A stretch of 64,000 nucleotides of DNA from an uncultured Planktomarina sp. (GTDB lineage: Bacteria; Pseudomonadota; Alphaproteobacteria; Rhodobacterales; Rhodobacteraceae). Numbering within the stretch: the first letter of the stretch is position 1; each line of letters begins with the position of its first letter. Under the pieces are notes generated by a model. That model was not told the DNA's origin, searched no databases, and was given only the letters and a program-made list of their open reading frames with translations. Below, piece after piece: positions 1 to 9,804 of the stretch. The translations under genes and the position numbers were made by a program. The stretch lies in assembly GCA_943788425.1 (NCBI GenBank), contig CALSQF010000006.1, positions 372,001 to 436,000 of the forward strand, given 5' to 3'.

Positions 1-1697
1 GCCTTTTGAGGGTTTTCGCTGGCTTTGGCCAGTGACCAACGGACGCGGGTGGTGATTTCTTTGATCATACCGTTCAAAACAATCTGCTTTGACGGGCGCG
101 GGAATTGGCGGCCATCCTCAAAATAGACACTGTCATCCAAGGTCAATTCAATGCCTGGCTGACAGCGAAAGACCCAAATTTCACCCGTTGCAAGAGTTAG
201 GGAAATCGAATCTGAACCAGCGTCGAGATTTGGCGTCACCTCTGGGTGCAGATGAAAGCGAATAAAAAACCGCAGCGGCGTGTCTGATTTAGCCTGCGCC
301 GCTTGCAAAAGCTGCACGTCGCTCTCATCTGGAGCGTAAAGCTCATCCTCGCCCACAAGCCCCTTGCTGTCGACCGGCAGATCAAGCGTGCGCGCATGGA
401 TCAACCCGTGGCTTTTTTGATAGCCATTGTGGTTCATCTGTAACCTTACCCCATCCACGGCTCGGGTTTTTTTCACCATCACGAGGTGGGGTGTTTCGGC
501 AAAGGGGCGGTCAGCATTGCGTTTTGGTGGGCCAAAGCTGGAGGAAGACAGCCCGTCAATCGCCAATGTTGCATGGGAGGCGGTGGTGCGGCCGGCTTGG
601 TGCCAATCTTTGCCAAATCGCAGGCCTGATCCACAGTTTACGATGACGCGCGTGCGCCCGACTGAGAGCTCAAAGGCGCAGGTGGATGCGTGGCTGGTAA
701 AGCGCTCCTGGCCGAGAGGCGGGGCGGCGGCATCGGCGATCACGGCCGTCGCACCGGATGAGAGGCGGGCAAATCCCATCGCCGAATCCTGTAGAGTGCT
801 GGCGCGGATTCCCGAGATGGCGAGTGCTTGATCCAAGACATATTCGCTGCCTTGGCCACCTCCGTGAAAACGCGCTAAAGTGCCGTCACCATGACGCAGT
901 CCGCGCAGCACCGGTGCGACCCGTGCAAGGCAGCTCGTCAACGCCTCCGGAATGGGCGCATGCGTCAATTCGAGTGATTGTTTGACCCAAGTCAGCACAC
1001 TGAAAATATCTAAAAGTTCTTCAGGATTGCGTGAGGCAATCGTGCCATGAACATCTATCTGGTCTTGGCACTCCTTAACCAAGGCCATCAGCGCGGCGGG
1101 CTGGTGGCTTTGCATCCCAGCCAAAGATTGTGCCGCACAGATTAGCCCGGCCAGGGCTTCGAATCGCCCGCGTCCGGGGGGCAGGTGCCGCCAAGATGTA
1201 CTCAGTAAACTGGTTTGCAGGGCCATAGACCGCAAAACCTTATCGTGCTGGTTTTGCGACAGGCCGTGCAGCAAAAAGGTTGAATGGTTGATCCAACGGT
1301 TCAAACGTCGACCGGTGACCTCTGCGCTCCAGCCGGGCCCAAGCCCCATGCCAAATCCATCAATCCAATCCAAAACCCAGGCCTGAGCTGTGCACTTGGC
1401 GCGAGCATCGCCATAGGTGGCCAAGTCATCGAGCCATCGAAACCCATGCAGTTCAGCGGCAAAAAGAGTGGAGGGCGGTTTGTGATTCCATATTGAATTC
1501 TCGCCAATGTCCATCACATGGCCGGTGAACACAATTTTTCCTGAGAGAATCAGCGATCCGCGATCAAAATCGCCCGTTGTCCAAGGCTCGGGCGTCGCGA
1601 TCAAACCCACTTTCGGCTTAGACCAGACCGCCAAGCGCAACAGCCAGCGATATCGGAGTTGCATTAGCCAAGACAGTTGATGAGAATATTGGGTCAC
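1..1697 (-). CDS. Heparinase II/III family protein (partial, 3' end outside window)
   Basis: An open frame runs on the minus strand from about 1697 to the window edge without a stop, giving about 565 residues. The translation has the layout of the heparinase II/III-like family: an all-alpha N-terminal part (IWNHKPPST, LDWIDGFG, NRWINHSTFLL) and a beta-rich C-terminal part (LARFHGGGQG, VNCGSGLRFG, RTTASHATLAIDG). Family members cleave acidic polysaccharides, but this roseobacter type has no known substrate. GTG at 1697 is chosen because an AGGA lies about 12 bases upstream; ATG at 1664 is the alternative. It lies downstream of rsmB on the same strand, a frequent order in Rhodobacteraceae, and may be cotranscribed with it. 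Confidence 0.8.
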   Translation of the reverse strand, partial: MTQYSHQLSWLMQLRYRWLLRLAVWSKPKVGLIATPEPWTTGDFDRGSLILSGKIVFTGHVMDIGENSIWNHKPPSTLFAAELHGFRWLDDLATYGDARAKCTAQAWVLDWIDGFGMGLGPGWSAEVTGRRLNRWINHSTFLLHGLSQNQHDKVLRSMALQTSLLSTSWRHLPPGRGRFEALAGLICAAQSLAGMQSHQPAALMALVKECQDQIDVHGTIASRNPEELLDIFSVLTWVKQSLELTHAPIPEALTSCLARVAPVLRGLRHGDGTLARFHGGGQGSEYVLDQALAISGIRASTLQDSAMGFARLSSGATAVIADAAAPPLGQERFTSHASTCAFELSVGRTRVIVNCGSGLRFGKDWHQAGRTTASHATLAIDGLSSSSFGPPKRNADRPFAETPHLVMVKKTRAVDGVRLQMNHNGYQKSHGLIHARTLDLPVDSKGLVGEDELYAPDESDVQLLQAAQAKSDTPLRFFIRFHLHPEVTPNLDAGSDSISLTLATGEIWVFRCQPGIELTLDDSVYFEDGRQFPRPSKQIVLNGMIKEITTRVRWSLAKASENPQK

Positions 1698-1775
1698 AGG
1701 CTCAGGCGATCCTAAAAATTGAGTGTTTCGAGGTTTTTATACGTCGAACACCTTACCCTGTCACCCTGCTAAATA

Positions 1776-3110
1776 TCACCCGTGTCGGTTCATTCGGATG
1801 AGATAAAACCCATCCATTCCACCAAGCTCGGACCAATAATCTGGGCGCAAGCGAAAACCACCCTCTTGGGTGCGCCAAGCTGGATCCATACCCTGAGGCA
1901 AACCCGTATCCGCGGTGAAATCTTTATGTTCGCGTAAGAAATTCTCTGCCTGCACTTCTCCCTCATCTGGAATCAAAGAGCAGGTGCAAAACACCAGCTT
2001 GCCGCCGGGTTTCACCCGGCCTGCTGCTGCATTAAGCATTTGTGTCTGAAGCTCTATCAGCTCTGAAATGCCTGTGCCATCCTTGGCGAAGGGCAAATCT
2101 GGGTGGCGGCGAATTGTTCCAGTGGCAGAACAGGGCGCATCAAGCAACACGGCATCAAATTGCCTTGGATCTTGCCAGTAAAGAATATTTGCCACCACCA
2201 GTTCGGCGGCCAATTGGGTGCGGGCTAAATTTTCGGCCACGCGCTCCATCCGATTGGCGGAGATATCTAAAGCAGTGATAACACCACCTTTGGCGGCCAT
2301 TTGCATGGTTTTCCCGCCAGGCGCAGCGCAGACGTCTAACACGGTTTCACCTGGCGTCAGCGCCAAAGCGGCGGCAGGCCAAGCTGCTGCGGCATCCTGC
2401 ACCCACCATTTGCCCTCTGCGAAACCCTCAAGGGTCGAAATTTGCCCGATCTCGCCCAAGCGCAGGGATCCATTTGCCAAGGGCGTGCCGCCTAAAGTAG
2501 ACGCCCAGGTTTCTAGATCGCCAGTGACGGTTAAATCAACGGGTGCGCCGCGCATATGCGCGGTTTCGATGGCCATAATTGGACCATTACCATAGGCTTC
2601 GCGAAGGGGGTTGCGCAGCCATTTTGGCAGCATTTGCACGGGTGATTTGTCCCATTTTCCGGTTTCATCTGCGACGGCCTTGCGTAGCACAGCGTTGATC
2701 AGACCTTTGTAAGGACGGGTTTGATTGGACGCGGAGCAAATAGAGACCAAATCATTGACCACAGCATAAGCTGGAGCGCCCATCCCGGCGATTTCAACCA
2801 AACCCAGACGCAAAATATTCAGAACTTCCACAGCCGGTAGCTTGGCCAAATGGGGTCGCAAAGCCCGATCTGCCCGGCCCACATGACGGAGGGTGTGGGT
2901 GGCCAAACGCTGGCTGCGGGCGCGATCTTCGGGTGCCAAGGCTTGGAATTCATCGGACTGTATCAATTCAGAAAGCTGTTTATGCTCAGTCATCACACCG
3001 TTTAATATTTGCACAGCCGCTTGTCGTGGCAGGTTCAAAACGGGACGCTTGTGGGTTTGACCGGCCATGGAAAGTCCGGGGCGACCTGATTTTTGTGGGG
3101 GGCGGGGCAT
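1776..3110 (-). CDS. rsmB: 16S rRNA (cytosine(967)-C(5))-methyltransferase RsmB
   Basis: A 444-residue RsmB/Sun protein that methylates C5 of a cytosine in 16S rRNA using S-adenosylmethionine. Residues about 25-155 form the NusB-like RNA-binding domain. The Rossmann methyltransferase follows with the SAM loop DVCAAPGGKT at 259-268, motif IV DAPCSATG at 324-331 (Cys327) and motif VI CTCSL at 375-379 with the nucleophilic Cys377. Length is normal for the family. The start ATG at 3110 overlaps the divergent 5' region of the small SDHAF4-like gene. An internal Met at residue 15 is a possible alternative start. Confidence 0.95.
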   Translation of the reverse strand: MPRPPQKSGRPGLSMAGQTHKRPVLNLPRQAAVQILNGVMTEHKQLSELIQSDEFQALAPEDRARSQRLATHTLRHVGRADRALRPHLAKLPAVEVLNILRLGLVEIAGMGAPAYAVVNDLVSICSASNQTRPYKGLINAVLRKAVADETGKWDKSPVQMLPKWLRNPLREAYGNGPIMAIETAHMRGAPVDLTVTGDLETWASTLGGTPLANGSLRLGEIGQISTLEGFAEGKWWVQDAAAAWPAAALALTPGETVLDVCAAPGGKTMQMAAKGGVITALDISANRMERVAENLARTQLAAELVVANILYWQDPRQFDAVLLDAPCSATGTIRRHPDLPFAKDGTGISELIELQTQMLNAAAGRVKPGGKLVFCTCSLIPDEGEVQAENFLREHKDFTADTGLPQGMDPAWRTQEGGFRLRPDYWSELGGMDGFYLIRMNRHG

Positions 3111-3153
3111 GAGCTATCCTTGCGATCTGATGAAAGCGGCGTATATCAGCCTT

Positions 3154-3333
3154 ATGACAGAAAACAAGAAACCCGATCTCAAAGCCGCGGCCGCGCGTGC
3201 ACTGGCTGAAGCAGAAGCCCGCAAAGCGGCACAACCCGAGCAAACCCTGCCGTCGGAACTTGGCGGGCGCGACGGGCCCGAGCCCGTGCGTTTTGGCGAC
3301 TGGGAGCGCAAAGGTATCGCGGTGGATTTTTAG
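3154..3333 (+). CDS. DUF1674 / SDHAF4-like succinate dehydrogenase assembly factor
   Basis: A 59-residue protein with an Ala/Lys-rich helical N-terminus and the family C-terminal signature: GGRDGPEPVRFGDWERKG followed by a final DF. This matches DUF1674, the bacterial family of mitochondrial SDHAF4 (Sdh8), which binds flavinylated SdhA during complex II assembly. That role is known for the eukaryotic members and inferred here. ATG at 3154 gives the usual family length; ATG at 3109 in the same frame would add 15 residues not typical of the family. It is divergent from rsmB and convergent with dapB. Confidence 0.8.
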   Translation: MTENKKPDLKAAAARALAEAEARKAAQPEQTLPSELGGRDGPEPVRFGDWERKGIAVDF

Positions 3334-3379
3334 GAGCGTCTGGCTGTTGTCAGCACTGTTTGGACTCTGGAACGATATT

Positions 3380-4189
3380 TTACAGCCCTAAGACATCCAT
3401 CATATTATATTGACCAGGCTGCTTGCCTTGCCCCCAAAGTGCAGCTTTCAGTGCGCCGCGGGCGAAAATGGCGCGGTCGGTGGCGATATGGCGTAGAATG
3501 ATGCGCTCGCCGGCGGACGCGAACAGCACATCATGTTCGCCCACGATATCGCCGCCGCGAATCGCGGCAAAGCCGATATCACCGCGTTTGCGGGCGCCTG
3601 TAATGCCATCGCGGCCACTGTCGCGCATATCGCTCAATGAGACACCGCGTCCTGTAGCGGCAGATTCCCCAAGCATGAGGGCGGTACCAGACGGGGCGTC
3701 GATTTTGTGGTGGTGATGCGCTTCGATAATTTCGATGTCAAAATCCTCATCCAAGGCGGCGGCGACAGTTTCAGTAATTTTGGTGAGGAGATTTACGCCA
3801 AGCGACATATTGCCAGCCCGCACGATGACCGCATGGCGGCTGGCCGGCTCGAGCTTTTCTAGGTCTTCTTCGCTCATGCCTGTGGTTCCGATGACATGCA
3901 CGGCGCGGGCTTGCGCGGCGAGGGCGGCGAATTCTAGCGTGGCGGCCGGGGCGGTGAAATCAATCACGGCCTGGGACAGTGCAAATGCCTCAAGTGGTTC
4001 ATCTGTAACAACCACGCCAACGGCTTGCCCGCCCATAGCTTCGCCTACATCGCAGCCAACCCAGGGGTGTCCTTTGCGCTCAACTGCGCCGACAAGCCTT
4101 GCTTTATCACTGTTCAAAACAGTTTGAAGCAGCATTTGTCCCATGCGCCCAGAGGCGCCGGTGATGGTGATTGCGGGGGTTTGAGCCAT
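3380..4189 (-). CDS. dapB: 4-hydroxy-tetrahydrodipicolinate reductase
   Basis: A 269-residue DapB that reduces (hydroxy)tetrahydrodipicolinate with NAD(P)H in the lysine/diaminopimelate pathway. The N-terminal nucleotide-binding loop GASGRMG is at residues 11-17. The catalytic and substrate-binding segment [12 protein letters not shown] is at 158-169, with the His/Lys pair expected of the family. Length is standard. An AGGA lies about 5 bases before the start ATG on the minus strand. It is divergent from rbfA, with about 80 bp between the two starts. Confidence 0.96.
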   Translation of the reverse strand: MAQTPAITITGASGRMGQMLLQTVLNSDKARLVGAVERKGHPWVGCDVGEAMGGQAVGVVVTDEPLEAFALSQAVIDFTAPAATLEFAALAAQARAVHVIGTTGMSEEDLEKLEPASRHAVIVRAGNMSLGVNLLTKITETVAAALDEDFDIEIIEAHHHHKIDAPSGTALMLGESAATGRGVSLSDMRDSGRDGITGARKRGDIGFAAIRGGDIVGEHDVLFASAGERIILRHIATDRAIFARGALKAALWGQGKQPGQYNMMDVLGL

Positions 4190-4268
4190 AACATTCTCCT
4201 TTCCTGCTTATGTGGAGCAAAGTTTTGCCACTTGCAAACCTATTGGTACAGCGCCTATGACCCCTTCC

Positions 4269-4709
4269 ATGGCACAAAGCAGATCACATAAAAAATCCGG
4301 ACCGTCGCAACGGCAGCTGAAAGTTGGCGAGGTCATTCGCCGGACCTTGTCGGAAATACTGGCCCGCGACGAGATTCACGATCCGGAACTGAATCGCATT
4401 TCCATCACTGTCTCAGAGGTGACCACCTCGCCAGATTTGCAGATTGCGACTGTATATATCATGCCTCTGGGCGGTAAGCTCTATGAGGAGGCGATTGCGG
4501 CATTGGCGCGTAATAAGGGCCAGATTCGCAGCATCGTTGGTCGTAAGGCAGGGTTGAAATTTGCGCCTGACTTGAGATTTCGTATTGATGAGACGTTTGA
4601 CCGAATAGACAGCACGCGCGCCTTATTTGAGCGCGAAGACGTGCGCCGCGATCTCGCGCCAGATAGGGAGGTTGGGGATGCAGTCGATTCGGGTTCTCAG
4701 CGCGATTGA
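4269..4709 (+). CDS. rbfA: 30S ribosome-binding factor RbfA
   Basis: A 146-residue RbfA, a KH-fold cold-shock factor needed for 16S 5'-end maturation and 30S assembly. Typical segments are SQRQLKVGEVIRRTLSEIL near the N-terminus, DPELNRISITVSEVTTSPDL, and the C-terminal LRFRIDETFDRIDSTRALFE. The frame is open further upstream (ATG at 4212 and 4257), but homologues begin close to the MAQSRSHKKSGPSQ sequence, so 4269 is preferred. No good ribosome-binding site supports any of the starts. truB follows after 51 bp, a common pairing. Confidence 0.93.
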   Translation: MAQSRSHKKSGPSQRQLKVGEVIRRTLSEILARDEIHDPELNRISITVSEVTTSPDLQIATVYIMPLGGKLYEEAIAALARNKGQIRSIVGRKAGLKFAPDLRFRIDETFDRIDSTRALFEREDVRRDLAPDREVGDAVDSGSQRD

Positions 4710-4760
4710 CCTGCTGCGCTGCCCGGGCTAGGGCAGCCGCCTAAAACGCATGAGGGACTT

Positions 4761-5666
4761 ATGGGACGCACACGCAAGGGCCGGGATGTTTCCGGTTGGG
4801 TCATTGTTGATAAACCCGCAGGCCTGACCAGCACGGCTGTGGTCAATAAAATTCGTTGGGCATTTGATGCCAAAAAAGCAGGCCATGCGGGAACTTTGGA
4901 TCCCGAAGCCACTGGGCTTTTAGCGGTAGCGCTGGGCGAGGCGACGAAGACCATCCCCTTTATCACAGATGCAACGAAAGCGTACGAATTTACAGTAAAT
5001 TTTGGCGCTGCCACCAATACTGACGACGCGGAGGGGGAGGTGATCAACACCTCGGATGAGCGCCCCAGTGATGCGCAGATTATTGAGGCTTTGCAGGGGC
5101 TTCTTGGCGAAATCATGCAGGTGCCGCCGCAATTTTCCGCAGTGAAAATTGATGGGCAGCGGGCGTATAAATTGGCGCGTGCGGGCGAGGAAATGCAGAT
5201 TGCCGCCCGGCCGCTTTGGGTCGAAGAGCTGTTGCTGGCTGACCGGCCTTCAGCGGATCAAGCGGTTTTGGAAATGACCTGCGGCAAGGGCGGATATGTG
5301 CGTTCTATTGCGCGGGACTTGGGTGAGGTACTGGGCTGTTATGGCCATGTGGCGCAATTGCGTCGCCTCTGGTCGGGCCCGTTCGATTTGGCACAGGCGA
5401 TCAGCCTAGAACAAATTGAACCCTTTGCGAAAACGGCTGAGATTGACCAGTTCTTGTGTCCCTTGGAAGACGGTTTGGCGGATCTGTTGCAGGGAACAAC
5501 CAATGCGGAAGGCGCGGCAAAACTGCGCAATGGCAATCCAGCGATTTGTTTTACCAAAGCAGAGTATGGTGATGAAATTTGGGTCAGCTATGAGGGCAAA
5601 GCCCAGGCGATTGGCCGTTATAAATCTGGCGAAATCCATCCCGCGCGGGTAATTTTGCAAGGTTAA
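4761..5666 (+). CDS. truB: tRNA pseudouridine(55) synthase TruB
   Basis: A 301-residue TruB that makes pseudouridine 55 in the T-loop of tRNAs. The motif [14 protein letters not shown] (residues 41-54) holds the catalytic Asp47. The region [16 protein letters not shown] and [12 protein letters not shown] are further TruB signatures, and the C-terminus carries a PUA-like segment. The start is preceded by GAGGGACTT. It follows rbfA in the same direction. The gene normally next in many bacteria, rpsO, is not here; an acyl-CoA ligase operon begins instead. Confidence 0.96.
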   Translation: MGRTRKGRDVSGWVIVDKPAGLTSTAVVNKIRWAFDAKKAGHAGTLDPEATGLLAVALGEATKTIPFITDATKAYEFTVNFGAATNTDDAEGEVINTSDERPSDAQIIEALQGLLGEIMQVPPQFSAVKIDGQRAYKLARAGEEMQIAARPLWVEELLLADRPSADQAVLEMTCGKGGYVRSIARDLGEVLGCYGHVAQLRRLWSGPFDLAQAISLEQIEPFAKTAEIDQFLCPLEDGLADLLQGTTNAEGAAKLRNGNPAICFTKAEYGDEIWVSYEGKAQAIGRYKSGEIHPARVILQG

Positions 5667-5734
5667 ATGCCACTCTATTTGTGACGCTTTGCACACCACT
5701 TGATGGGTCACGGCATGCCGATTTTTGACCAAAC

Positions 5735-5748
5735 TGAACGGATGTTCA
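5735..5748. promoter_or_regulatory. Palindrome upstream of acyl-CoA ligase / ABC operon
   Basis: TGAAC-GGAT-GTTCA is a perfect 5-bp inverted repeat just upstream of a possible -35 element (5766). Its size and place fit an operator for a TetR-type or similar repressor of the operon starting at 5842. No regulator gene is adjacent, so the binding protein is unknown. Confidence 0.35.
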
Positions 5749-5765
5749 AAAAAATTGATTGACCT

Positions 5766-5794
5766 TTGACAATCCGCAGTCAATCTATCTAATC
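5766..5794 (+). promoter_or_regulatory. Possible sigma-70 promoter of the acyl-CoA ligase operon
   Basis: TTGACA (5766-5771) matches the -35 consensus exactly. With a 17-bp spacer the -10 would be CTAATC (5789-5794), which is weak; ATCTAA with a 15-bp spacer is the alternative. It lies between the palindrome at 5735 and the TTG start at 5842. Confidence 0.35.
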
Positions 5795-5841
5795 AGAGCC
5801 TATGAAAAGGCGCCGGGAACCGGCATTGGGAGGATCGTATT

Positions 5842-7803
5842 TTGACTGTGACGGATTCGGCTGGTCTGGTCTCTATTCCAGCACTACTGGCACGCAATGC
5901 GAGTGAGTTTGGCGATAAAGCGGCCTATCGCGAGAAAGAATTTGGCATTTGGCAAAGCTGGACTTGGCTTGAAGCGGTGGATCAAGTTGAGGCTCTGGCC
6001 TTGGGTTTGCTATCGCTGGGTGCCGAAAAAGGTGACCATGTGGCCATCGCGGGTCGCAACCGTCCTTACCTCTATTGGGCAATGTTGGCTGCACAATCAA
6101 TCGGCGCTGTGCCCGTACCAATTTACCAAGACGCGGTAGGAGATGAGATTGCCTATGTTCTAGATCACTGCAATGCGCGGTTTATCGTGGCTGGTGATCA
6201 GGAGCAGGTGGATAAGATCCTCGACATTCGCGACAGTTTGAAAAATCTTCAGACCATCATTTATTTGGATCCACGCGGATTGCGCAAATATGACCACAGC
6301 ATGCTCAAGCAATATCAGAGCTTGCAAGACGAAGGCCGCGCGGCGCGGAGAGATCTGGGCGACGAGCTGGTCAAACGTCAAAAGGCGCAGACCTATGACG
6401 ACACCTGCGTGATGCTCTATACCTCCGGGACCACTGGCCGTCCGAAGGGCGTGGTATTGTCCAACCGGAACGTCATTGAAACCTCAAAAAACTCATCGCA
6501 ATTTGATGACCTAGGCTCAAGCGAAGAAGTATTGGCTTATCTGCCGATGGCATGGGTCGGTGATTATACCTTCTCGATGGGGCAAGCGTTATGGACGGGC
6601 TTTTGTGTCAATTGCCCAGAGAGCGCCGAGACGATGATGACTGATTTGCGGGAAATCGGTCCGACGTATTATTTCGCCCCGCCGCGGGTGTTTGAAAACC
6701 AGTTGACCAATGTGATGATCCGCATGGAAGATGCGGGCAGTCTCAAAAAATGGATGTTTGACAAGGCGATGGCCCATGCCAAGCGCGTGGGCCCAGCGTT
6801 ATTGAGCGGAGAACCGGTTGGCTTCATGGATAGGGTTAAATATTTTCTGGGTGATATTTTTATCTACGGACCTCTTAAAAACACCCTTGGCCTGAGCCGC
6901 GTGCGCATTGGCTATACAGCCGGTGAGGCGATTGGCCCTGAGTTGTTCGACTTTTATCGCTCGATTGGGATTAATCTGAAACAGCTTTACGGCCAAACAG
7001 AAGCTACGGTTTATGTGACCATTCAACCGGATGGACAGGTGCGGGCCGATACGGTGGGCGTTCCGGCGCCGGGCGTTGAAGTGCGTGTTGGGGACAATGG
7101 TGAGATTTATTACAGGTCACCAGGTGTCTTTGTGGAATATTACAACAACCCGGAAAGCACAGCGTCAACCAAAGACGCCGAAGGCTGGGTGGCAACGGGA
7201 GATGCGGGCTTTTTTGAAGAAGATACAGGCCACCTGCGTATTATTGACCGCGCCAAAGATGTTGGCAAAATGGCCGATGGGCGTTTGTTTGCGCCAAAAT
7301 ATGTTGAGAATAAGCTGAAATTCTATCCGAATATTTTGGAGGCTGTCGTCTTTGGCAGTAGTCGGGACTATTGCACCGCGTTTGTGAATATTGATCTGAA
7401 TGCTGTGGGCAATTGGGCTGAGCGCAACAATATTGCCTATGGCGGCTATCAAGAACTGTCTCAACACCCGAAGGTTTTGGATATGATCCAGGCCCATATC
7501 GAAGAAACCAATCAAAGCATTGCGCAAGACCCGATGCTCTCAGGGTGCCAAGTGAGCCGCTTCTTGGTCCTGCACAAGGAATTGGATGCCGATGACGGTG
7601 AAATGACCCGCACACGTAAGGTGCGTCGTCGCACGGTTGAGGATAAATTTGATGATCTGATTGCCGGCCTTTATGGCGGTGCGGAGTTTGTTGAGACTAC
7701 CACTGAGGTGACCTATGAGGACGGGCGTAAGGGCTCGATTTCGGCAAAATTGGAGCTGCGAGATGCAGCGATTGCAGCCGAGCAACAGGTGGCCGCGCAA
7801 TGA
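5842..7803 (+). CDS. AMP-dependent acyl-CoA synthetase (long-chain type)
   Basis: A 653-residue ANL-superfamily ligase that activates a carboxylic acid to its CoA thioester through an acyl-adenylate. The P-loop YTSGTTGRPKG is at 193-203, YGQTE at 383-387 and the hinge region TGDAGFFEED further on. Length and the insertion between these motifs resemble long-chain fatty acyl-CoA synthetases. The start is TTG at 5842, supported by GGGAGGA at 5828-5834 with a 7-base spacer. It is first in an apparent operon with a LIV-type ABC importer and a second ligase (to 14356), so its substrate is probably the imported compound. The substrate itself cannot be read from the sequence. Confidence 0.88.
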   Translation: MTVTDSAGLVSIPALLARNASEFGDKAAYREKEFGIWQSWTWLEAVDQVEALALGLLSLGAEKGDHVAIAGRNRPYLYWAMLAAQSIGAVPVPIYQDAVGDEIAYVLDHCNARFIVAGDQEQVDKILDIRDSLKNLQTIIYLDPRGLRKYDHSMLKQYQSLQDEGRAARRDLGDELVKRQKAQTYDDTCVMLYTSGTTGRPKGVVLSNRNVIETSKNSSQFDDLGSSEEVLAYLPMAWVGDYTFSMGQALWTGFCVNCPESAETMMTDLREIGPTYYFAPPRVFENQLTNVMIRMEDAGSLKKWMFDKAMAHAKRVGPALLSGEPVGFMDRVKYFLGDIFIYGPLKNTLGLSRVRIGYTAGEAIGPELFDFYRSIGINLKQLYGQTEATVYVTIQPDGQVRADTVGVPAPGVEVRVGDNGEIYYRSPGVFVEYYNNPESTASTKDAEGWVATGDAGFFEEDTGHLRIIDRAKDVGKMADGRLFAPKYVENKLKFYPNILEAVVFGSSRDYCTAFVNIDLNAVGNWAERNNIAYGGYQELSQHPKVLDMIQAHIEETNQSIAQDPMLSGCQVSRFLVLHKELDADDGEMTRTRKVRRRTVEDKFDDLIAGLYGGAEFVETTTEVTYEDGRKGSISAKLELRDAAIAAEQQVAAQ

Positions 7804-7854
7804 TTGTATCCATGCCCGCAGTGATCATTCAATATTCTTTGGAGTGTGCGCCCC

Positions 7855-8673
7855 ATGTTTGACCAAGCCGAAAGTTTTGTAACCGCAGATGGCCGCACCA
7901 TTGGTGCTGTGATGATGGAAATGAAGAATATCACCCTGCGGTTTGGTGGGGTCGTGGCGATCAAGGATATTTCTTTTGATGTACGCGAAGGAGAGATCCG
8001 CGCGATTATCGGACCTAATGGCGCCGGGAAATCGTCGATGCTCAACGTCATTTCTGGCTTTTACCATCCTCAGGAGGGGGAGGTCTGGTACAAAGGCGCC
8101 CGCCGGCCGGAAATGAAACCCTTTGAAGTTGCCCGACAAGGCATCGCGCGGACGTTCCAGAATATCGCGCTTTTCGAAGGCATGAGCGTTTTGGATAACG
8201 TCATGACCGGCCGTTTGAACCACATGAAAAGTGGTATTTTAAGCCAAGCAATTTGGTATGGAAAAGCCGAACGTGAAGAGACAGAAAATCGCGCGGTGGT
8301 AGAGCGCGTGATTGATTTTCTTGAAATTCAACATATCCGCAAAACACCAGTCAGTCGCTTGCCCTACGGGTTGAAAAAACGCGTTGAATTGGCCCGCGCC
8401 TTAGCGGCTGACCCCAAGCTTTTGCTGCTTGATGAGCCAATGGCGGGCATGAACGTGGAAGAAAAAGAGGACATGAGCCGCTTTATTCTCGACGTGAACG
8501 ATGAATTTGGCACGACGATTGTGTTGATTGAGCATGATATGGGTGTTGTGATGGATCTATCCGACCGCGTGGTTGTGATGGATTATGGCAAGAAAATTGG
8601 CGATGGTCCGCCCGATGAAGTGCGCAACAATCAGGCGGTGATTGATGCCTATTTGGGAGTCGCGCATGATTGA
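7855..8673 (+). CDS. LIV-type ABC transporter ATP-binding protein (LivG-like)
   Basis: A 272-residue ATPase of a branched-chain-amino-acid-type (HAAT) importer. Walker A GPNGAGKS is at 53-60, followed by the signature region LPYGLKKRVELARALA, Walker B LLLLDEPMAG and a switch His in LIEHDMGVV. The C-terminus ends in AYLG, typical of LivG. ATG 7855 is chosen because GGAG (7841-7844) is 10 bases upstream; a GTG at 7846 would sit on the ribosome-binding site. It lies 51 bp after the ligase and before the two permeases. Confidence 0.92.
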   Translation: MFDQAESFVTADGRTIGAVMMEMKNITLRFGGVVAIKDISFDVREGEIRAIIGPNGAGKSSMLNVISGFYHPQEGEVWYKGARRPEMKPFEVARQGIARTFQNIALFEGMSVLDNVMTGRLNHMKSGILSQAIWYGKAEREETENRAVVERVIDFLEIQHIRKTPVSRLPYGLKKRVELARALAADPKLLLLDEPMAGMNVEEKEDMSRFILDVNDEFGTTIVLIEHDMGVVMDLSDRVVVMDYGKKIGDGPPDEVRNNQAVIDAYLGVAHD

Positions 8674-8740
8674 TGCTATTAAATTTAAGGGCTTCTGCTT
8701 CATGCAGGCTGCTCACAATACCGGCGCGGAGGCGTAAGCA

Positions 8741-9742
8741 ATGTTCCCAGACCAATTTTTATTCGGTGTCGAAGTTTTGCTAAATGGCTTGATGGCTGGG
8801 GTGCTTTACGCGCTGGTGGCTTTGGGGTTTGTTCTAATTTTCAAAGCTTCGGGCATTTTCAACTATGCGCAAGGGGTTATGGCCTTGTTCGCGGCGCTTA
8901 CGCTTGTGGGCATTATGGATGGTCAGGTGCCGTTTTCCCATTTAATCAACGCGCTTTTTGGCACGGATGTGCATCATTTTGGCTGGCACGTCCCAGCCTT
9001 TGCAGCCATTCTTTTAGCGATGGCGGTGATGGTTGGATTAGCCTGGATTGTTCAGTATTTCATCTTCCGACATTTGGTGGGGCAAGAACCAATTATCCTC
9101 TTCATGGCGACCATTGGGCTGGCCTACTTCATGGAAGGATTTGGCGACATGATGTGGGGATCAGAGATCAAGAAACTGGATGTTGGCATTCCGCAGGGGG
9201 GCAGTTTTTGGATTGAGGAGGCTACGGCGTTTTTGGGTGGCTCAAACTTCTATGGGTTTTTCATAGATCAGTTGGATATTGTTGCGGCGGTTGTGGCGAT
9301 TATTCTCGTGGTCTTGCTGGTGGCCTTCGCGCAATACACCAAGCAAGGCCGCGCCATGCGGGCGGTGGCAGATGATCACCAAGCGGCTTTATCGGTTGGG
9401 ATCTCGTTGAGTTTTATCTGGGTCTTGGTCTGGTCGCTGGCGGGTTTTGTCGCTCTTGTCGCAGGCATCATGTGGGGCGCAAAATCAGGCGTGCAGTTCT
9501 CTTTGTCTCTTATCGCGCTCAAAGCTCTGCCTGTGTTGATGCTTGGAGGGTTCACTTCGATCCCTGGTGCGATTGTTGGCGGATTGATTGTGGGTGTTGG
9601 GGAAAAACTGTTCGAATTCCTTATCGGCGCGCCCTTTTTGGGTGGCGCGACGGAGAATTGGTTCGCCTACATGCTGGCCCTAGTGTTTTTGGTCTTTCGT
9701 CCACAAGGCTTGTTTGGGGAGAAAATCATTGAGCGTGTTTAA
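8741..9742 (+). CDS. LIV-type ABC transporter permease (LivH-like)
   Basis: A 333-residue inner-membrane permease with about eight hydrophobic segments. GVLYALVALGFVLIFKASG, then FNYAQGVMALFAAL, is the LivH signature, and QGRAMRAVADDHQAA is the cytoplasmic loop that contacts the ATPases. GGAGG lies 8 bases before the ATG. It forms the channel with the LivM-like protein encoded next. The 67-bp gap before it holds nothing recognisable. Confidence 0.92.
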   Translation: MFPDQFLFGVEVLLNGLMAGVLYALVALGFVLIFKASGIFNYAQGVMALFAALTLVGIMDGQVPFSHLINALFGTDVHHFGWHVPAFAAILLAMAVMVGLAWIVQYFIFRHLVGQEPIILFMATIGLAYFMEGFGDMMWGSEIKKLDVGIPQGGSFWIEEATAFLGGSNFYGFFIDQLDIVAAVVAIILVVLLVAFAQYTKQGRAMRAVADDHQAALSVGISLSFIWVLVWSLAGFVALVAGIMWGAKSGVQFSLSLIALKALPVLMLGGFTSIPGAIVGGLIVGVGEKLFEFLIGAPFLGGATENWFAYMLALVFLVFRPQGLFGEKIIERV

Positions 9743-9804
9743 CTCATGTATCCGTGCCCCGAGGGGCTTTGTGACGAATGATCTGAATGTGAAGGGGACA
9801 GCGT

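Noticed and set aside
1710..1745. Possible terminator between rsmB and the heparinase-like gene
   Set aside because: The stem (GTGTTCGA with TCGAAACAC) is mismatched and the loop long; too weak to call.
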